Part shown: positions 1 to 10,349 of the stretch, in pieces
How positions within the stretch are numbered: position 1 is the first letter of the stretch
How the letters are laid out: every line of letters starts with the position of its first letter
Source: Spongilla lacustris
Taxonomy: Eukaryota > Porifera > Demospongiae > Spongillida > Spongillidae
Assembly (NCBI GenBank): GCA_949361645.1
Contig: OX442427.1
Coordinates: 3,972,016-4,036,015, forward strand
Length of the DNA stretch: 64,000 bases
Reading direction: 5' to 3'
Program-made: the position numbers and the translations under genes
The notes under the pieces: model-generated
Told to the model about the DNA's origin: nothing
Databases searched by the model: none
What the model saw: only the letters and a program-made list of their open reading frames with translations

Positions 1-1
1 A

Positions 2-408
2 CTGCCACCATCCTCTTCAACATTTAACCAACCTGAGGAGGATGACTACTTTCCACCATTGCCATCTCCTATCGGAATGCCCCCATCCTTGTATTACAAC
101 ATACCTCTCACTTCCAGTCCTTCACAAGAGACATTACCACCAAGCTGCACCTTCCTATGCCACCAATTGTGTTGGAGACATCCTCAGAAAATTACTTAGA
201 TGATGCTATGGGTACTTCAACATTGTTGGATTCCTCTTCCTTCCTCAGCAGCATAAGGCAGAAAAGCTGTTCAAGGAAAAATTTTGCTGCCAATTTAGTA
301 AGATGCGTATTTTCCAAAGAGAAAAGGGCTGCTATCAATGTACACGTAAAATCTCAAAAAGTAGCTCGATCCAACAAGAATCAAAGCTATCAAGGAAGCA
401 ACATTTAA
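2..408 (+). pseudogene. C-terminal exon with BEN-domain-like end, frame broken
   Basis: Two open stretches in different frames abut. The first (about 2-150) is Pro/Ser-rich and acidic (PEEDDYFPPLPSP) and enters from outside the window. The second (157-408, stop at 406-408) is basic and contains NFAANLVRCVFSKEKRA, which resembles the last helices of BEN domains (hydrophobic Leu-Phe-Ser-x-Glu pattern), DNA-binding modules found in chromatin and transposon proteins. The two parts can only be one protein if there is a frameshift or an unseen intron near 145-160. The start at 157 is only the first Met of the second frame. It could be a real 3' exon or a relic; the family call rests on one short motif. 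Confidence 0.3.
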
Positions 409-409
409 A

Positions 410-1080
410 ATGTACCCTGCTCCACAGGAGAAACAGAGCTGTCTGAGTGGCCTGACTGTATCAAATCAATAGATGAGTCAAGTCGTCGCCTAAACCGCCT
501 GGCACCTGCAGCTGCGAAATCACGGTGAAACGAACAGTTATCATCGCCCACAACACTGTATTCATGTCATTCATGCACACAAACCTATAAACACACACAC
601 ACACAGGGCCCGCGGAGCCGGGGGAGAAAGGGGGGCAGCTGCCCCCCCCCCCCCCCCCCCCCCACTTCTTTGGCCGATAATATTATTTATTTAATGTATA
701 TATACAAATACACACGCATGCAGGCGCGCGGTGGCTCCATCACTGGATCTTATCGCAGACTTTTGTTCTTTTGTTATTGTGCAATGCTTGACGCTTGATT
801 CTTACAGTGATTTGATTGTTCGCTTGACAAAGGAAACTCCGAAAAATAAATATATTTGCTTGTCTTTTATAGATATAACCAACCGATTTGATTCGAATTC
901 TAGTTGCCCGGCCGGTCTGGGCAAACCTCCTTGAAAGAAGCAGTGTAGCATAGCTACATTCTTCCAACCATGCTTAATCCGAAAGACGTCGACAGAAACT
1001 TCTACGATGAGACTAATGACAATGTGTTTTGCCATACGCGAGTATATGCGAGCAGGTAAAATGTCCGAAACAAAGATAAG
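410..1080. other. Non-coding stretch with CA run and poly-C tract
   Basis: No convincing gene is seen. It contains a short (CA)n run at about 589-604 and a G-rich to C-rich hairpin-like segment at 605-664 (cccgcggagccggggg followed by a long C tract). That segment resembles the ends of non-autonomous DNA elements elsewhere in this window. The small open frames at 731-1035 overlap on both strands and have no recognisable motif. Confidence 0.4.
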
Positions 1081-1084
1081 TGGA

Positions 1085-1640
1085 GAATTTTAATCATTCC
1101 CCAAACCAAACCCCAACTCTGGGAAACCAAACACAAACCAAACAAAACAGCAACCACCCACTAAACCCCAACTCAAACCAAACCATACCCCAATACCCCA
1201 CAGATGGAACCAAACTCCCCACCACAGCCATCAACCAAGACAACCACAACAACACACAAGCACTAACATGATCCCTCACTATAACCAGCAACGCCCAACA
1301 AACCTACCTCCCAAACAACGGACAATGTTACTCCCCAACCCAACCTCCAACTACCACCCATTGCAAGAACACGCTACAACCAGAACTATGCTAAACACAA
1401 CCAACCAAATCCCACCACTGATGCCTCAGAAATACAACCCACCATCACTTATGTCCCTCCAACTTCAACCAAGACCACAACATGAGTACTGGCACCCACA
1501 AAAATACAACACAAACTGGATGCCATCAAACAATACAAACCTACTTTATCCTACACCAACATGGTACCCATACACTCTCCTACAACCCAACCCACAACAT
1601 GCAGTAGATCAATATCCTTTTTAGATCCCCTCAACTCCAA
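1085..1640 (+). other. Strand-biased A/C-rich low-complexity segment
   Basis: For about 550 bases the plus strand is dominated by A and C, with few G or T. Two plus-strand open frames (1080-1271 and 1268-1624) overlap by 4 nt and encode Asn/Gln/Pro/Thr-rich low-complexity chains. The open frames can be explained by composition alone, since A/C-rich DNA rarely forms stop codons. I see no domain, splice pattern or homologue cue. It could be a decayed coding repeat, or a region under strand-asymmetric mutation. Confidence 0.35.
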
Positions 1641-1734
1641 ATGTAAAACCGTCAAGACAAACCAAGGCGTAGAGGGCTACCTAGAAGATCCGATGCAAGT
1701 GGTCCTTCTTACCTAAATTTACAGTGCTTTTCAA

Positions 1735-2066
1735 AGCATTGACCAATGGGTGAGGGAGACTGACTTCATCCGTGGCCATTTGGTCTCAGGCATTGCTCTT
1801 AGTCATCGAGCCATCAGTTCATCATTCTTCACCAATTCATCGTCAATGAATCGCAATTGCTCGTCACTCAACAATTTAGTGCGCTTGGGCCTCTTTTTGT
1901 CAATGATGAGTCCAGTGATTCTTTCTTTATGCAAATGTTTATGAATAGATCTCTCACTGACTACAATCCTCTCTTCCACTAATCTCTCCTTTATGTCTCC
2001 AACGCGGTACCCAGCTTTGCGTAACAACACAACTCGCCATCTTGTTTCCACATCCAAACACGGCAT
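1735..2066 (-). pseudogene. Tc1/mariner-type transposase N-terminus, truncated
   Basis: A minus-strand frame starting at 2066 encodes about 87 residues with a helix-turn-helix pattern (RWRVVLLRKAGY, then SERSIHKHLHK, then a basic KKRPKR linker). This is typical of the N-terminal DNA-binding half of Tc1/mariner or IS630-like transposases. Just after LMAR at about 1801 a TGA interrupts the frame, while similar residues (LRAMPETKWPRMK) continue to about 1735. No DDE catalytic domain follows, so this is a broken 5' fragment. Terminal inverted repeats were not found. Confidence 0.5.
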
Positions 2067-2184
2067 TATTACTATCGAAATAGCTTTATTTCATATTACG
2101 TGCATGGACATACGCGTACGTACCAGCTGTCCGTTGCACATTCGCATAGAAGATAATTTTTAAAAGATATTATTAAAGCTAAAA

Positions 2185-2345
2185 GTACCCATGGGTGTGG
2201 TCTATGAGTAAGATGTTGTGGGGTTAATGGGTGTGGTCAATGAATGAGATGTTGTGGGGTTAATGGGTGTGGTCAATGAATGAGATGTTGTGGGGTTAAT
2301 GGGTGTGGTCAATGACTGAGATGTTATGGGTGTGGTCTATAGGGG
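2185..2345. repeat. 37-bp minisatellite carrying GGGGTTAAT
   Basis: About four units of roughly 37 bp, each built from GGGTGTGGTCAATGA, GAGATGTTGTG and GGGTTAAT. The last unit runs straight into the TTAA at 2346-2349 that borders the piggyBac-type element. The same core recurs at 4655-5062 and in diverged form at 14985-15260. Confidence 0.85.
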
Positions 2346-2611
2346 TTAACCCGCGACCAGCGCTAATTAATAATATTCATGATGCATGACGTTACGCGGA
2401 GGGTTTTTAAATAGAAATGTTCAAATTCGAGTGTACAAACGCTTGCGGGCCTTTCTCGAACGCGACGCTTCCGATGGTGCTTATTTTTTCAACACGAGTC
2501 AAGAAGTGTTTGTTCTAAACGAATTGGGGAATTTGAACGCTACGTGTGTATTTACGCTTCTCTACGCTTCTCTGACGAACTTCGAGTGAGCGTACTTGGA
2601 ATAGTGAAGCG

Positions 2612-2819
2612 ATGGTCACTCTCGAAGGAGCCCTGATACCTCCGTTATGTACGGTAAGTGTTCACACTAGCGTTCGTGTGTATTTCCACGCATTCCCTTT
2701 TAGTTTTTTCTAGGGCTGATCAACCACATTCATTGTATAGGCAGCTGGTAAGCTAGATGGTTCTTCAAACTTCCAGCTGCTAATTAGAAATGGTGACTCA
2801 ATATGCATCGCTATTACAG
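2612..2819 (+). CDS. Putative first two exons of an unidentified gene
   Basis: An ATG at 2612 opens a short frame (MVTLEGALIPPLCT) ending at a consensus donor GTAAGT near 2654. An acceptor TTGTATAG at about 2741 begins a second open segment (AAGKLDGSSNFQLL and onward) that ends near 2819 at CAG|GTAAGA. The junction is in frame and all splice signals fit consensus. I do not recognise the protein. No third exon is seen, because the 24-bp minisatellite begins about 40 nt later. The segment lies inside the piggyBac-type element, so it may be captured host DNA or chance. Confidence 0.22.
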
Positions 2820-2861
2820 GTAAGAGAGGGATGTAACGTATGTAATTCCATACCATAATGG

Positions 2862-4155
2862 TGCAACCATGTTCATCCCTTATGCTACAACCATGTTCCT
2901 CCCTTGCATCACAACCATGTTCTACCCCTCCCTTGTGTCACTAGCATGTTTCCCCCCCCCTTGCACCAGAACCGTGTTTGTCCCTTACATCACAGCCATG
3001 TTCACCCCTTGCATCACAACCATGTTCCTCCCTTGTGTCACAAACATGTTCCACCCTTGGATCACAACCATGTTCGTCCCTTACATCACAACCATGTTCG
3101 TCCCTTACATCACAACCATGTTCGTCCCTTACATCACAACCATGTTCCACCCTTGCATCACAAGCATGTTCCACCCTTTTGTGTCACATGCATGTTCCTC
3201 CCTTGCGCAAGAACCATGTTCGTCCCTTACATTACAACCATGTTCCACCCCTGCATCACAACCATGTTCCACCCTTGTGTCACAAGCATATCTTCCCCCC
3301 TTGCGCCAGAACCATGTTCGTCCCTTACATCACAACCATGTTCCACCCTTGCATCACAACCATGTTCCACCCTTGCATCACAACCATGTTCCACCCTTGC
3401 ATCACAACCATGTTCCACCCTTGCATCACAACCATGTTCCACCCTTGCATCACAACCATGTTCCACCCTTGTGTCACAAGCATGTTCCCCCCTTGCGCCA
3501 GAACCATGCTCGTCCCTTACATCACAACCATGTTCCACCCTTACATCACAACCATGTTCCACCCTTACATCACAACCATGTTCGTCCCTTACATCACAAC
3601 CATGTTCCACCCTTACATCACAACCATGTTCCCCCCTTGTGTCACAAGCATGTTCCCCCCTTGCGCCAGAACCATGTTCATCCCTTACATCACAACCATG
3701 TTCCACCCTTACATCACAACCATGTTCCCCTCTTGTGTCACAAGCATGTTCCTCCCTTACATCACAAGCATGTTCCTCCCTTACGTCACAAGCATGTCCC
3801 CCCTTGTGCCACAAGCAAGTTCCTCCCTTACATCACAAGCATGTCCCCTCTTGTGCCACAAGCATGTTCCTCCCTTACATCACAAGCATGTTCCCCTCTT
3901 GTGCCACAAGCATGTTCCCCTCTTGTGCCACAAGCATGTTCCCCTCTTGTGCCACAAGCATGTTCCCTTCTTACGTCACTAGCATGTTCCTCCCTTACAT
4001 CACAAGCATGTTCCTCCCTTACATCACAAGCATGTTCCTCCCTTACATCACAAGCATGTTCCCCTCTTGTGCCACAAGCATGTTCCTCCCTTACATCACA
4101 AGCATGTTCCCCTCTTGTGCCACAAGCATGTTTCTCCGTTGTGCCACACCACTGT
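2862..4155. repeat. 24-bp minisatellite, about 53 units, open in several frames
   Basis: Tandem 24-bp units of the type CATGTTCCACCCTTGCATCA plus CAAC. Because 24 is a multiple of three and the unit lacks stops, all three plus frames stay open (2869-4164, 2904-4358, 2978-3982), and a minus frame is open from 3814 to 3227. Each shows an 8-residue period (MFVPYITT, HVPPLHHN, CSTLASQP; minus EHGCDVRD). Variant units with TTGCGCCAGAACCATG recur at spacings that are multiples of 24 (for example 192 and 168 bp), which indicates higher-order repeats. The long frames are best read as repeat artefacts, although the minus frame follows on from the piggyBac-like N-terminus. Confidence 0.9.
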
Positions 4156-4410
4156 GCGGAGTGAACTCAGGGATGCTACCACCAGCACCTTCTCCATTGC
4201 ACACACCAATGTCACTTTGCATTGCACACACAACCATATCTTCTTCATTACTACATCCTGTACAGCAGCTATGTTACATCATATTCATCATTTCTATTGC
4301 TGTACCACTATTATTCATTACTCCAGGTAGCGCCTTGATGACTTCATCATCAACATAGCCATCAAATTTATCATCGCTACAGTCACTATCTATGTCCTCC
4401 ATGTATAGGA
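4140..4410 (-). pseudogene. piggyBac-like transposase N-terminal remnant
   Basis: On the minus strand an ATG at about 4410 opens an acidic stretch (MEDIDSDCSDDKFDGYVDDE), as usually precedes the piggyBac catalytic domain. A stop follows after NMM. Further on the segment IPEFTPHSGV appears, resembling the IPxFT...G motif that opens the catalytic region in piggyBac proteins. The reading then runs into the 24-bp minisatellite and the catalytic aspartates are absent. It sits about 240 bp inside the right end of the element, as expected for its orientation. Confidence 0.42.
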
Positions 4411-4654
4411 GGAGGCTGAGGAAGGGACCTGCATCTGGTGATCGCCACTACTTTACACCCAAGATAGAAGCCACACTATGCATAGAATTCAATTTTAGTT
4501 GTGTAAACAAACTTCGCGCAGCTGCAATTGATTACACACGCCCGCGCTACGCATTTATATTATGCCATCCCGCTTGGCCACTAAAGTGGCCTTCCGCAAT
4601 GCGCAAGCGCTCACGTACGGCCACTATAGTGGCCCGTCGCTGTTCGAGGGTTAA

Positions 4655-5062
4655 TGTACTTGCCACTAAGAGGGCCCAAGGGTGTGGTCAATGAGTGAGA
4701 TGTCAGGGTTAATGTACTCTACCGCTAAGAGGGCTCATGGGTATGGTCAATTGGTGAGAAGTTGTGGGGTTAATGTACTCTGCCATTAAGAGGGCCCATG
4801 GGTGTGGCCAATTGGTGAGAAGTCGCGGGGTTAATGTACTCTGCCGCTAAGAGGGCTCATGGGTGTGGTCGGTTGGTGAGAAGTTGTGGGGTTAATGTAC
4901 TCTGCCACTAAGAGGACCCATGTGTGTGGCCAATGAGTGAGATGTCATGGGGTTAATGTACTCTGCCGCTAAGAGGGCTCATGGGTGTGGCCAATGATTG
5001 AGATGTTGTGGGGTTAATGTACTGCTGCTAAGAGGGCTCATGGGTGGGGCCAGTGAGTGTGG
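4655..5062. repeat. About 63-bp minisatellite with GGGGTTAATGTACTC
   Basis: Six to seven units of about 63 bp: GGGGTTAATGTACTCTGCC, then CTAAGAGGGCTCATGGGTG, then TGGCCAATTGGTGAGAAG. It shares the GGGTGTGG...GGGGTTAAT core with the array left of the piggyBac-type element but carries an added GTACTCTGCCRCTAAGAGGG segment. It begins at the right-hand TTAA of that element. Confidence 0.85.
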
Positions 5063-5787
5063 AGGTGTGGAGTGTAGCAGGTTAGATGTATGCAGCTGGT
5101 ATGTTCTTGTTTAACAAGATGTCTACATGTATGGCACATCAGTTGTGTTGATGTCCATATATGGAAGGGCATATTTCTCCTCATTTATGGCCACTCCCCT
5201 CATCCGCATAAAATCTAAACACCTCTAAATTCCACATGAAAGGTTTAATTTACCCTCCCAAATGACAGACAGTCCCCAACAGCTTCCTCTCCAAATTTGA
5301 TCTTATAACTATAAGTAGAAAAATTAACACTGGTTTCGTGAGAATTTGATACTTTTTTCGCTTGTTTTGTCGAACTCACTTTTGGAAAATTAGTCAGAAG
5401 GGTTCCAATTGCCACAATTACAGTTGTACCTGGTAGTTCAACTCCATAGACGATGTTTGAAGGTACTGCCAGCTTTTTAACTACTTCGGCTGAGGACCTA
5501 CATTGTTTAGAGTCGAGAGGGTAAGACCACTAACCGGAAACGGGACACATTTTTCTGACGAGGTTTTTGTGAACAAAATCTCTATAAACATGCTCGCCTG
5601 GATTCAGTAGGTAGCGCTCCAACATATTTTGCCATTATCCAATCGTTCTAGCATCGAAACAAACACCACACTCTTTTGGATCTCGTCTCCAGACCCAAAT
5701 ATAGTTGGTGTGCAGGCCTACGCGCTTGCACATAAATCAATATCAGTACTTACTCCGGTTGATATGCATGTGAAGAACAAAACAAAT
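5063..5787. other. No gene seen
   Basis: AT-moderate single-copy-looking DNA with scattered stops on both strands. The short plus frame at 5629-5874 overlaps the end of the minus-strand degenerate gene and has no motif. Confidence 0.35.
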
Positions 5788-8499
5788 TCATTGCAATATG
5801 CAAGCCATATGTTCCTGAATGCGCCTGATAAGTTCTGGCTTGTTGACAGTCTTCTTGATGTGGTGGTGGACTAAGTATGCCTCCAGTTCTGGCTTGGTCC
5901 ACTTAAACAGGTCCTTTGACACATCAAGATCATCAAAATTTACTCTGGACTTCTTTTTGCCTCCATCACTGTGAGGCCTTCCACGCTTACGACCACCAGC
6001 TAACAAAGCCTGGGACTTTGTTCCAATGCTTTGGTATACAGCACGAAACTTCCCAACAAGCGGTAGCTCCCTCAGACAAATCATCTTCTATGACTGCATC
6101 TCCTCCAGTCTGGCATACACACCATCAGCTGATATCTTCACCTTGCCAGAATCTTGGCACTCCCCAGCCTTCCAGCACTCATGTATGATATGGGTTACTG
6201 TAGAGGTCAGCTCAGGGTGCATATTCTTCCTCGTGTGAGCCCAACCAGAGTAAAAGTTGGGTTCAAAGGTTGCATATGTTCACCATGATCATCCACAAAT
6301 ATGTTTGATGCATGATCAACAGACAAATCCATCTTGGACAGGAACTCATTAGCATGCCTCATTGCGATGCTCAAGGCATCCTGAGGCTCTCAAATACCCT
6401 CATATGTGCTTGCCCAGCAATGTCTGTGACTTGAAGTGGTAGTAGCAATCGGTACACTGTGGGTAAACTGCTTGTACGGTCTTCATAGCCTCCTCATCCG
6501 CATGTAGTTTTTGTACTCTTAGTTCCTCTCACTGGCTGATACCCCTACATCTCTTCCTGTATCACCTCTTTTCCTTTCTTACTTGAACACATGTATCATG
6601 GCTGTCACTGTTCAACATCACACTAACACCTGTGAAATTGATGCCCTCCCCACCCATTGGCGCTATCAGTGATGCAGCATGGCACAAAGGAATGGATGCA
6701 ATCACAGATGGTACCCTTTGGCCAAACTATAGTACATTATCACCTGCTGTTTGCCTGCAGATGTTACATAGTGAGTTGCATACAATTCCGATATACCAAG
6801 TACAGAAGGGATGCGTGTAAAGCGGAATGGAGCCCGAAAATCAGGCTTCACCAGTAACACTGTTGTGTTGCTGACTGAGGTGGTCATCAGAGCTACAGCA
6901 AGCTGCTTGGGTGTTAAAACCTTCCTTCCACCATCTCCTTGCGCCAAGTAAGCATCGACTCGAGTTTGCTGATGGGAGAAGTGTGTCACACACATCCTTT
7001 CCGCTATGTGCCTCATTGCGGTAGTAGGCCACCAGCTTCAGCCCTGCAGCAGAGCACACATGAGGCAAGTGCAGCTTGGTCTGCTTCAGCTTGCCTGCAA
7101 GGTTTTTGGCATTGTCGCTCTGCACAATCACCTTAGTGAAATAAGGAAATCAATGTCACAAAGCATGCATGGCTGCTTCAAGCAAGACAGCACAACATTG
7201 GCATCAGCCTTCTGTTCATCTTGGATGATACAGTCAATGAAATGAGGAGCCACTTTGTCTGTAAATCATCCCCCTCCACCTCCTTCTCATCCCCTCCACC
7301 TCCTCCTCATTATCCCCCACCTCCTCCTCATCCTCCTCCACCTCCTCCTCATCCCCCTCCACCTCCTCCTCATCCCCCTCCACTACCTCATCTCCATCCT
7401 CCATCTCCTTCTCAGCATCCTCCTGCACCTCCCCATCATCTTCCACCTCAGCATCCTCCACCTCCTCCCCACCTTCATCCACCTCCACTAGGATGCAATG
7501 CTCTTCTTCCATCCCTTCCCCACAATCCTCTTCTTCCTCCAAACCACTTACCTCATTTACCTGCAGGTCCGTCAACCGTGCCTTCTCCGCTGTGAAGTCT
7601 ATCTCCACAATGGGGTCATCACTCCTGGTATCTTGCAGTGTGTTCGCCTTTTCATGCACCCCAGTTCCCCACCACAGCATTCTTTTTTCCCATAGTACGA
7701 GTCACCTCCCTCACGGAATCCTTTCGCCAGAAACTTCTGCTTGAAATCAATGACCATATAGGCAGTGTTACAGTCCATTTGAGCTATGGCCATCTTCATC
7801 TGGTATGCCTGTTGCGCTGCTAGTATGACATGTGCCATATACCGATACGAGTGACGCTCACACATGCAAGGCCAAGCAGCACATCAGCCATCTCAGGCAG
7901 TCTGGTGGGGTCCTCATCCAACCTAGTCAGAGCCACACGCCTCAGCCTGTCATAGAATAGAAAAGTACTCCTGCAGGCATTGCACTCCAGTTGACCACCA
8001 GCTTTTGGATTCCTGTTCGGTTTCCTGTTTGGTGCCAGGTCCAGTGAAAACACTGGTGAATGGGTGGTGGCAAAGTTGCTCATACTCTCCACAGCTCCCC
8101 TTGCTAGTCCACAGCAGTTAAGTTGCTCTCGAATGTGTCTCACAAACTCCACCTGAGTGGCTGGCACATCATACATGTCGGGATCTGAAAGCAACTTCTC
8201 CAGCTCCTGGTATGCCTTAAACTGTTGGGCTTCGTGCTCCTGGGGCAGATGGCTGTGCTCTTTTATGTCCTCTGCTACCCTCACCCCCTCCCTTGCATGT
8301 ACAGCATAGCCGTAGCTGAGGAACGTGTAAACATGAGAACGGAGGCTACGAAGCTCATCATGTAGGGTGTGTCCAGGTCTGAGAGTGGTGCAAGCACATC
8401 AATGATCTTGTCCACAATGACAAAGTTGTCAATGTGGAAGTTGACCTTGATGTAGTCCACCCCAGCACATGCTTCCTGCTGCTTTCCACTGTTATTCAA
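5788..8499 (-). pseudogene. Degenerate transposase-like gene of an unnamed family
   Basis: Consecutive minus-strand blocks run from 8499 to 5788. In order they hold: an N-terminal block (8499-7820) with a possible zinc pair (LECNACR) and Leu-rich helices; a very acidic Glu run (7680-7234, from CTCCTC-type repeats); a block with QSDNAKNL, HVCSAAGL and GKDVCD (7131-6841); a frame-shifted continuation with HQQTRVDAYLAQGDGG and TPKQLAVAL (7016-6702); a C2H2-like CTDCYYHFKSQTLLGKH near 6450; FYSGWAHTRK near 6230; and a C-terminal SAP-like WTKPELEAYL (6084-5788). SDNA plus GKDVCD resembles large RNase-H-like proteins that are repetitive in sponges and cnidarians, possibly transposon-derived. Several frameshifts and stops separate the blocks. 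I cannot give a certain family. Confidence 0.4.
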
Positions 8500-8644
8500 T
8501 AGCCTTTATGTTATTGAGGACTTACGATGATAATGGATTTCACACGACAAAGATACTCGTGCGCCCCGTGCACCCTGACCACACGCACATCACGTGAACC
8601 CCATAACGTCCCCCTCCCCACATTGAAAGTCCTTGCACTATTTA
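8500..8644. other. Short spacer
   Basis: No coding signal is visible between the degenerate gene and the Ty3 integrase remnant. Confidence 0.3.
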
Positions 8645-9958
8645 TTTCCCCATGTCTCTATATCTAGCAGGAGGTTTCACTGAACACCCAGACTGAGTGA
8701 TGTACGGCCTTTGCTCTGGACTTGCAACAGACTCCGTTCCGGTTCCTCTCACACTTTCAGGCGGATCCAGACTCCTTACACCCTGCTTCCAAGCTCTCTG
8801 GTGAAAGTGTATTTGCTGATCCTGGTGCAACCGCCTGCTGATTGTTAGAACCCATAGTGACCTCTTCATGGGTTTCACTCTGATCTGTTTGGTGGGTGAT
8901 GCCTTTGTCCGATGACCCTATCTCCAAGCTCATCCTCCGCATTTGTGTCTGGACTGTGCATGGATGGCTTCAGAAACTTGCGATTTCTATGCAGTAGCCG
9001 ATCCTCCACTCACACCAGATATAAATGGTCAGACACTTGGTTTTCACAGATACCTCTCAACCACTTTGTCTTCCTTGCTCATAGGTCTTGGACCAACACC
9101 GGTTTGCCAACTTGTAGTGGGCGCAGATTATGACCTTTCGACTCAGCCTGTGTTTGTATGGTGTTTTGTCGCTTTAATTTCAATGTCCATGCTTGTTGTC
9201 CTGTCGCTGGCTGTAATTTCTCAGGAGTCACTGGAACTAAACTTCTGGCTCTTCTTGAGAACAGTCTTTGACATGAGCTTAGATTGATACCCACCGTTGG
9301 AGTGTTCCGCCACTCTAGAAGGGCCAAAAATCTGTCTGAACTCGGCCTGAATAAACGCTTAGCGATTTTTACAGCAGATTCAGCCTTCTCGTTTGATAAA
9401 CTATAGTAGGGGGATGACACCGCATGTGTAAAACCCCATTCTCTAGAAAATCGCTGAACTCCTTAGCCACAAACTGGGGGCCTCCATAAGACTGCACTAT
9501 GACAGGAATTCCATGTCTTGCAAAATGCTCCTTAAAACCCTGATGACTGCTGCTGCTGATAACTGTGAAAGCTCTGAGACCTCGAAGAAATCACTCAAGT
9601 AATCGACCACCACCAGGTAGTCCTTCCACTTGTATTCAAAAAGGTCAGTTCCCACTTTTCCCCAAGGTTGTGGTGATAGGCTGTGTGCCTGGACCTTCTC
9701 TTTGGACTGTGCTGGGGAGTCCTCTTCATCCACTGCAATCCTCAACCGCCATCCCAACAGATACATCTGTGCCACGTGTAGGATGGACTCTGAGACTCCA
9801 CATCCTTTCAGGATAGACCCAATGTGGAGTCTCAGATTCATCCGACTTCCTTGGACAACCTCTAGTTCGTGGTTGGCATGGCATTTGGTGCAATTTGTTC
9901 CAGCATTGCAACGATCGCAAACTGGCTTCTTATGCGTCAACGAACATACGAGCTCCAT
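8645..9958 (-). pseudogene. Ty3/Gypsy integrase remnant
   Basis: Minus-strand frame 9958-9497 holds the end of the zinc-binding region (CNAGTNCTKCH), then WGKVGTDLFEYKWKDYL and VVVDYLSDFFEVSEL, the first catalytic region of a Ty3 integrase. After a frame break at about 9500 the second Asp region is degraded (VIVQSYGGPQF where DNGPQF is usual). Frame 9420-9079 resumes with SSPYYSLSNEKAESAVK, containing the third catalytic region, and a C-terminal tail. It resembles the integrase of the Ty3 element at 46672-50252 but is clearly diverged. No RT, gag or LTR is seen next to it, so this is a truncated 3' fragment. Confidence 0.7.
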
Positions 9959-9959
9959 G

Positions 9960-10345
9960 AAATCCCCAGACTACAATTAATTAGTGAAAAAGTATATGGC
10001 CTGTGTTCTGCAATGACCGAGCCATCATAGAGTACGATAACTACTGTGGTCTTAGTTTGGTACCAAATGAAGTCTAAAAGTGCATCCAGGCATGCTATAA
10101 ACAGCTTAAATAAAATGTACTCAGCTGCGCTCGAGGACCGAAAAACAGCAAACCGCGTCACTACGAGTGCATACTGGTTAGCCAATGCTATACATGCGAG
10201 GCTAGAAATAACGGCAAACACCTCTGCGATAGTTTAACTAAGGTAAAACGTACTTTTCCACATGATTGGCGCTTTTCCGGCTTATTTTCCTAAAGTTGGG
10301 TTTGACAGAAAAAGTATTCAATTCTCATGGAACCGGTGTTAATTT
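9960..10345. other. No gene identified
   Basis: A 63-codon plus frame (10046-10237) and a minus frame (10221-9937) overlap; neither has a recognisable motif. Confidence 0.3.
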
Positions 10346-10349
10346 GAAA

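Larger units (their letters stand above)
2346..4654 (-). mobile_element. piggyBac-type element in a TTAA minisatellite
   Basis: The element proper is 2350-4650, flanked by TTAA at 2346-2349 and 4651-4654. Its inward-reading ends are CCCGCGACCAGCG (left) and CCCTCGAACAGCG (right, reverse complement), matching at 11 of 13 positions. TTAA target duplication and CCC-type ends are hallmarks of piggyBac. An acidic piggyBac-like N-terminus reads on the minus strand (4410-4140). The rest of the transposase is missing and the centre is a 24-bp minisatellite. Both flanks are the same GGGGTTAAT minisatellite, so the element landed in one array unit. It cannot be autonomous. The element boundaries are well supported; the transposase assignment is moderate. 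Confidence 0.6.

Noticed and set aside
3227..3814. Minus-strand Cys/His/Asp-rich repeat protein (EHGCDVRD) as a metal-binding protein
   Set aside because: Explained by the 24-bp minisatellite. The composition is suggestive but no flanking domain or start supports a gene.
2869..4358. Three overlapping plus-strand frames of 334-484 codons with 8-residue repeats
   Set aside because: They are the three frames of a 24-bp tandem repeat without stops. No start context, splice signal or domain supports translation, so they are recorded as a minisatellite.
7234..7491. A CRISPR-like or regulatory repeat made of CTCCTC units
   Set aside because: A simple coding-type repeat for acidic residues, with no spacer structure; eukaryotic context.
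7221..7595. Plus-strand proline/histidine-rich frame (PPPPHPPPP)
   Set aside because: It is the complement of the Glu-rich run in the minus-strand degenerate gene, whose neighbouring blocks carry real motifs.
8912..9287. Plus-strand frames opposite the Ty3 integrase
   Set aside because: Antisense shadows of integrase codons with no motif of their own.
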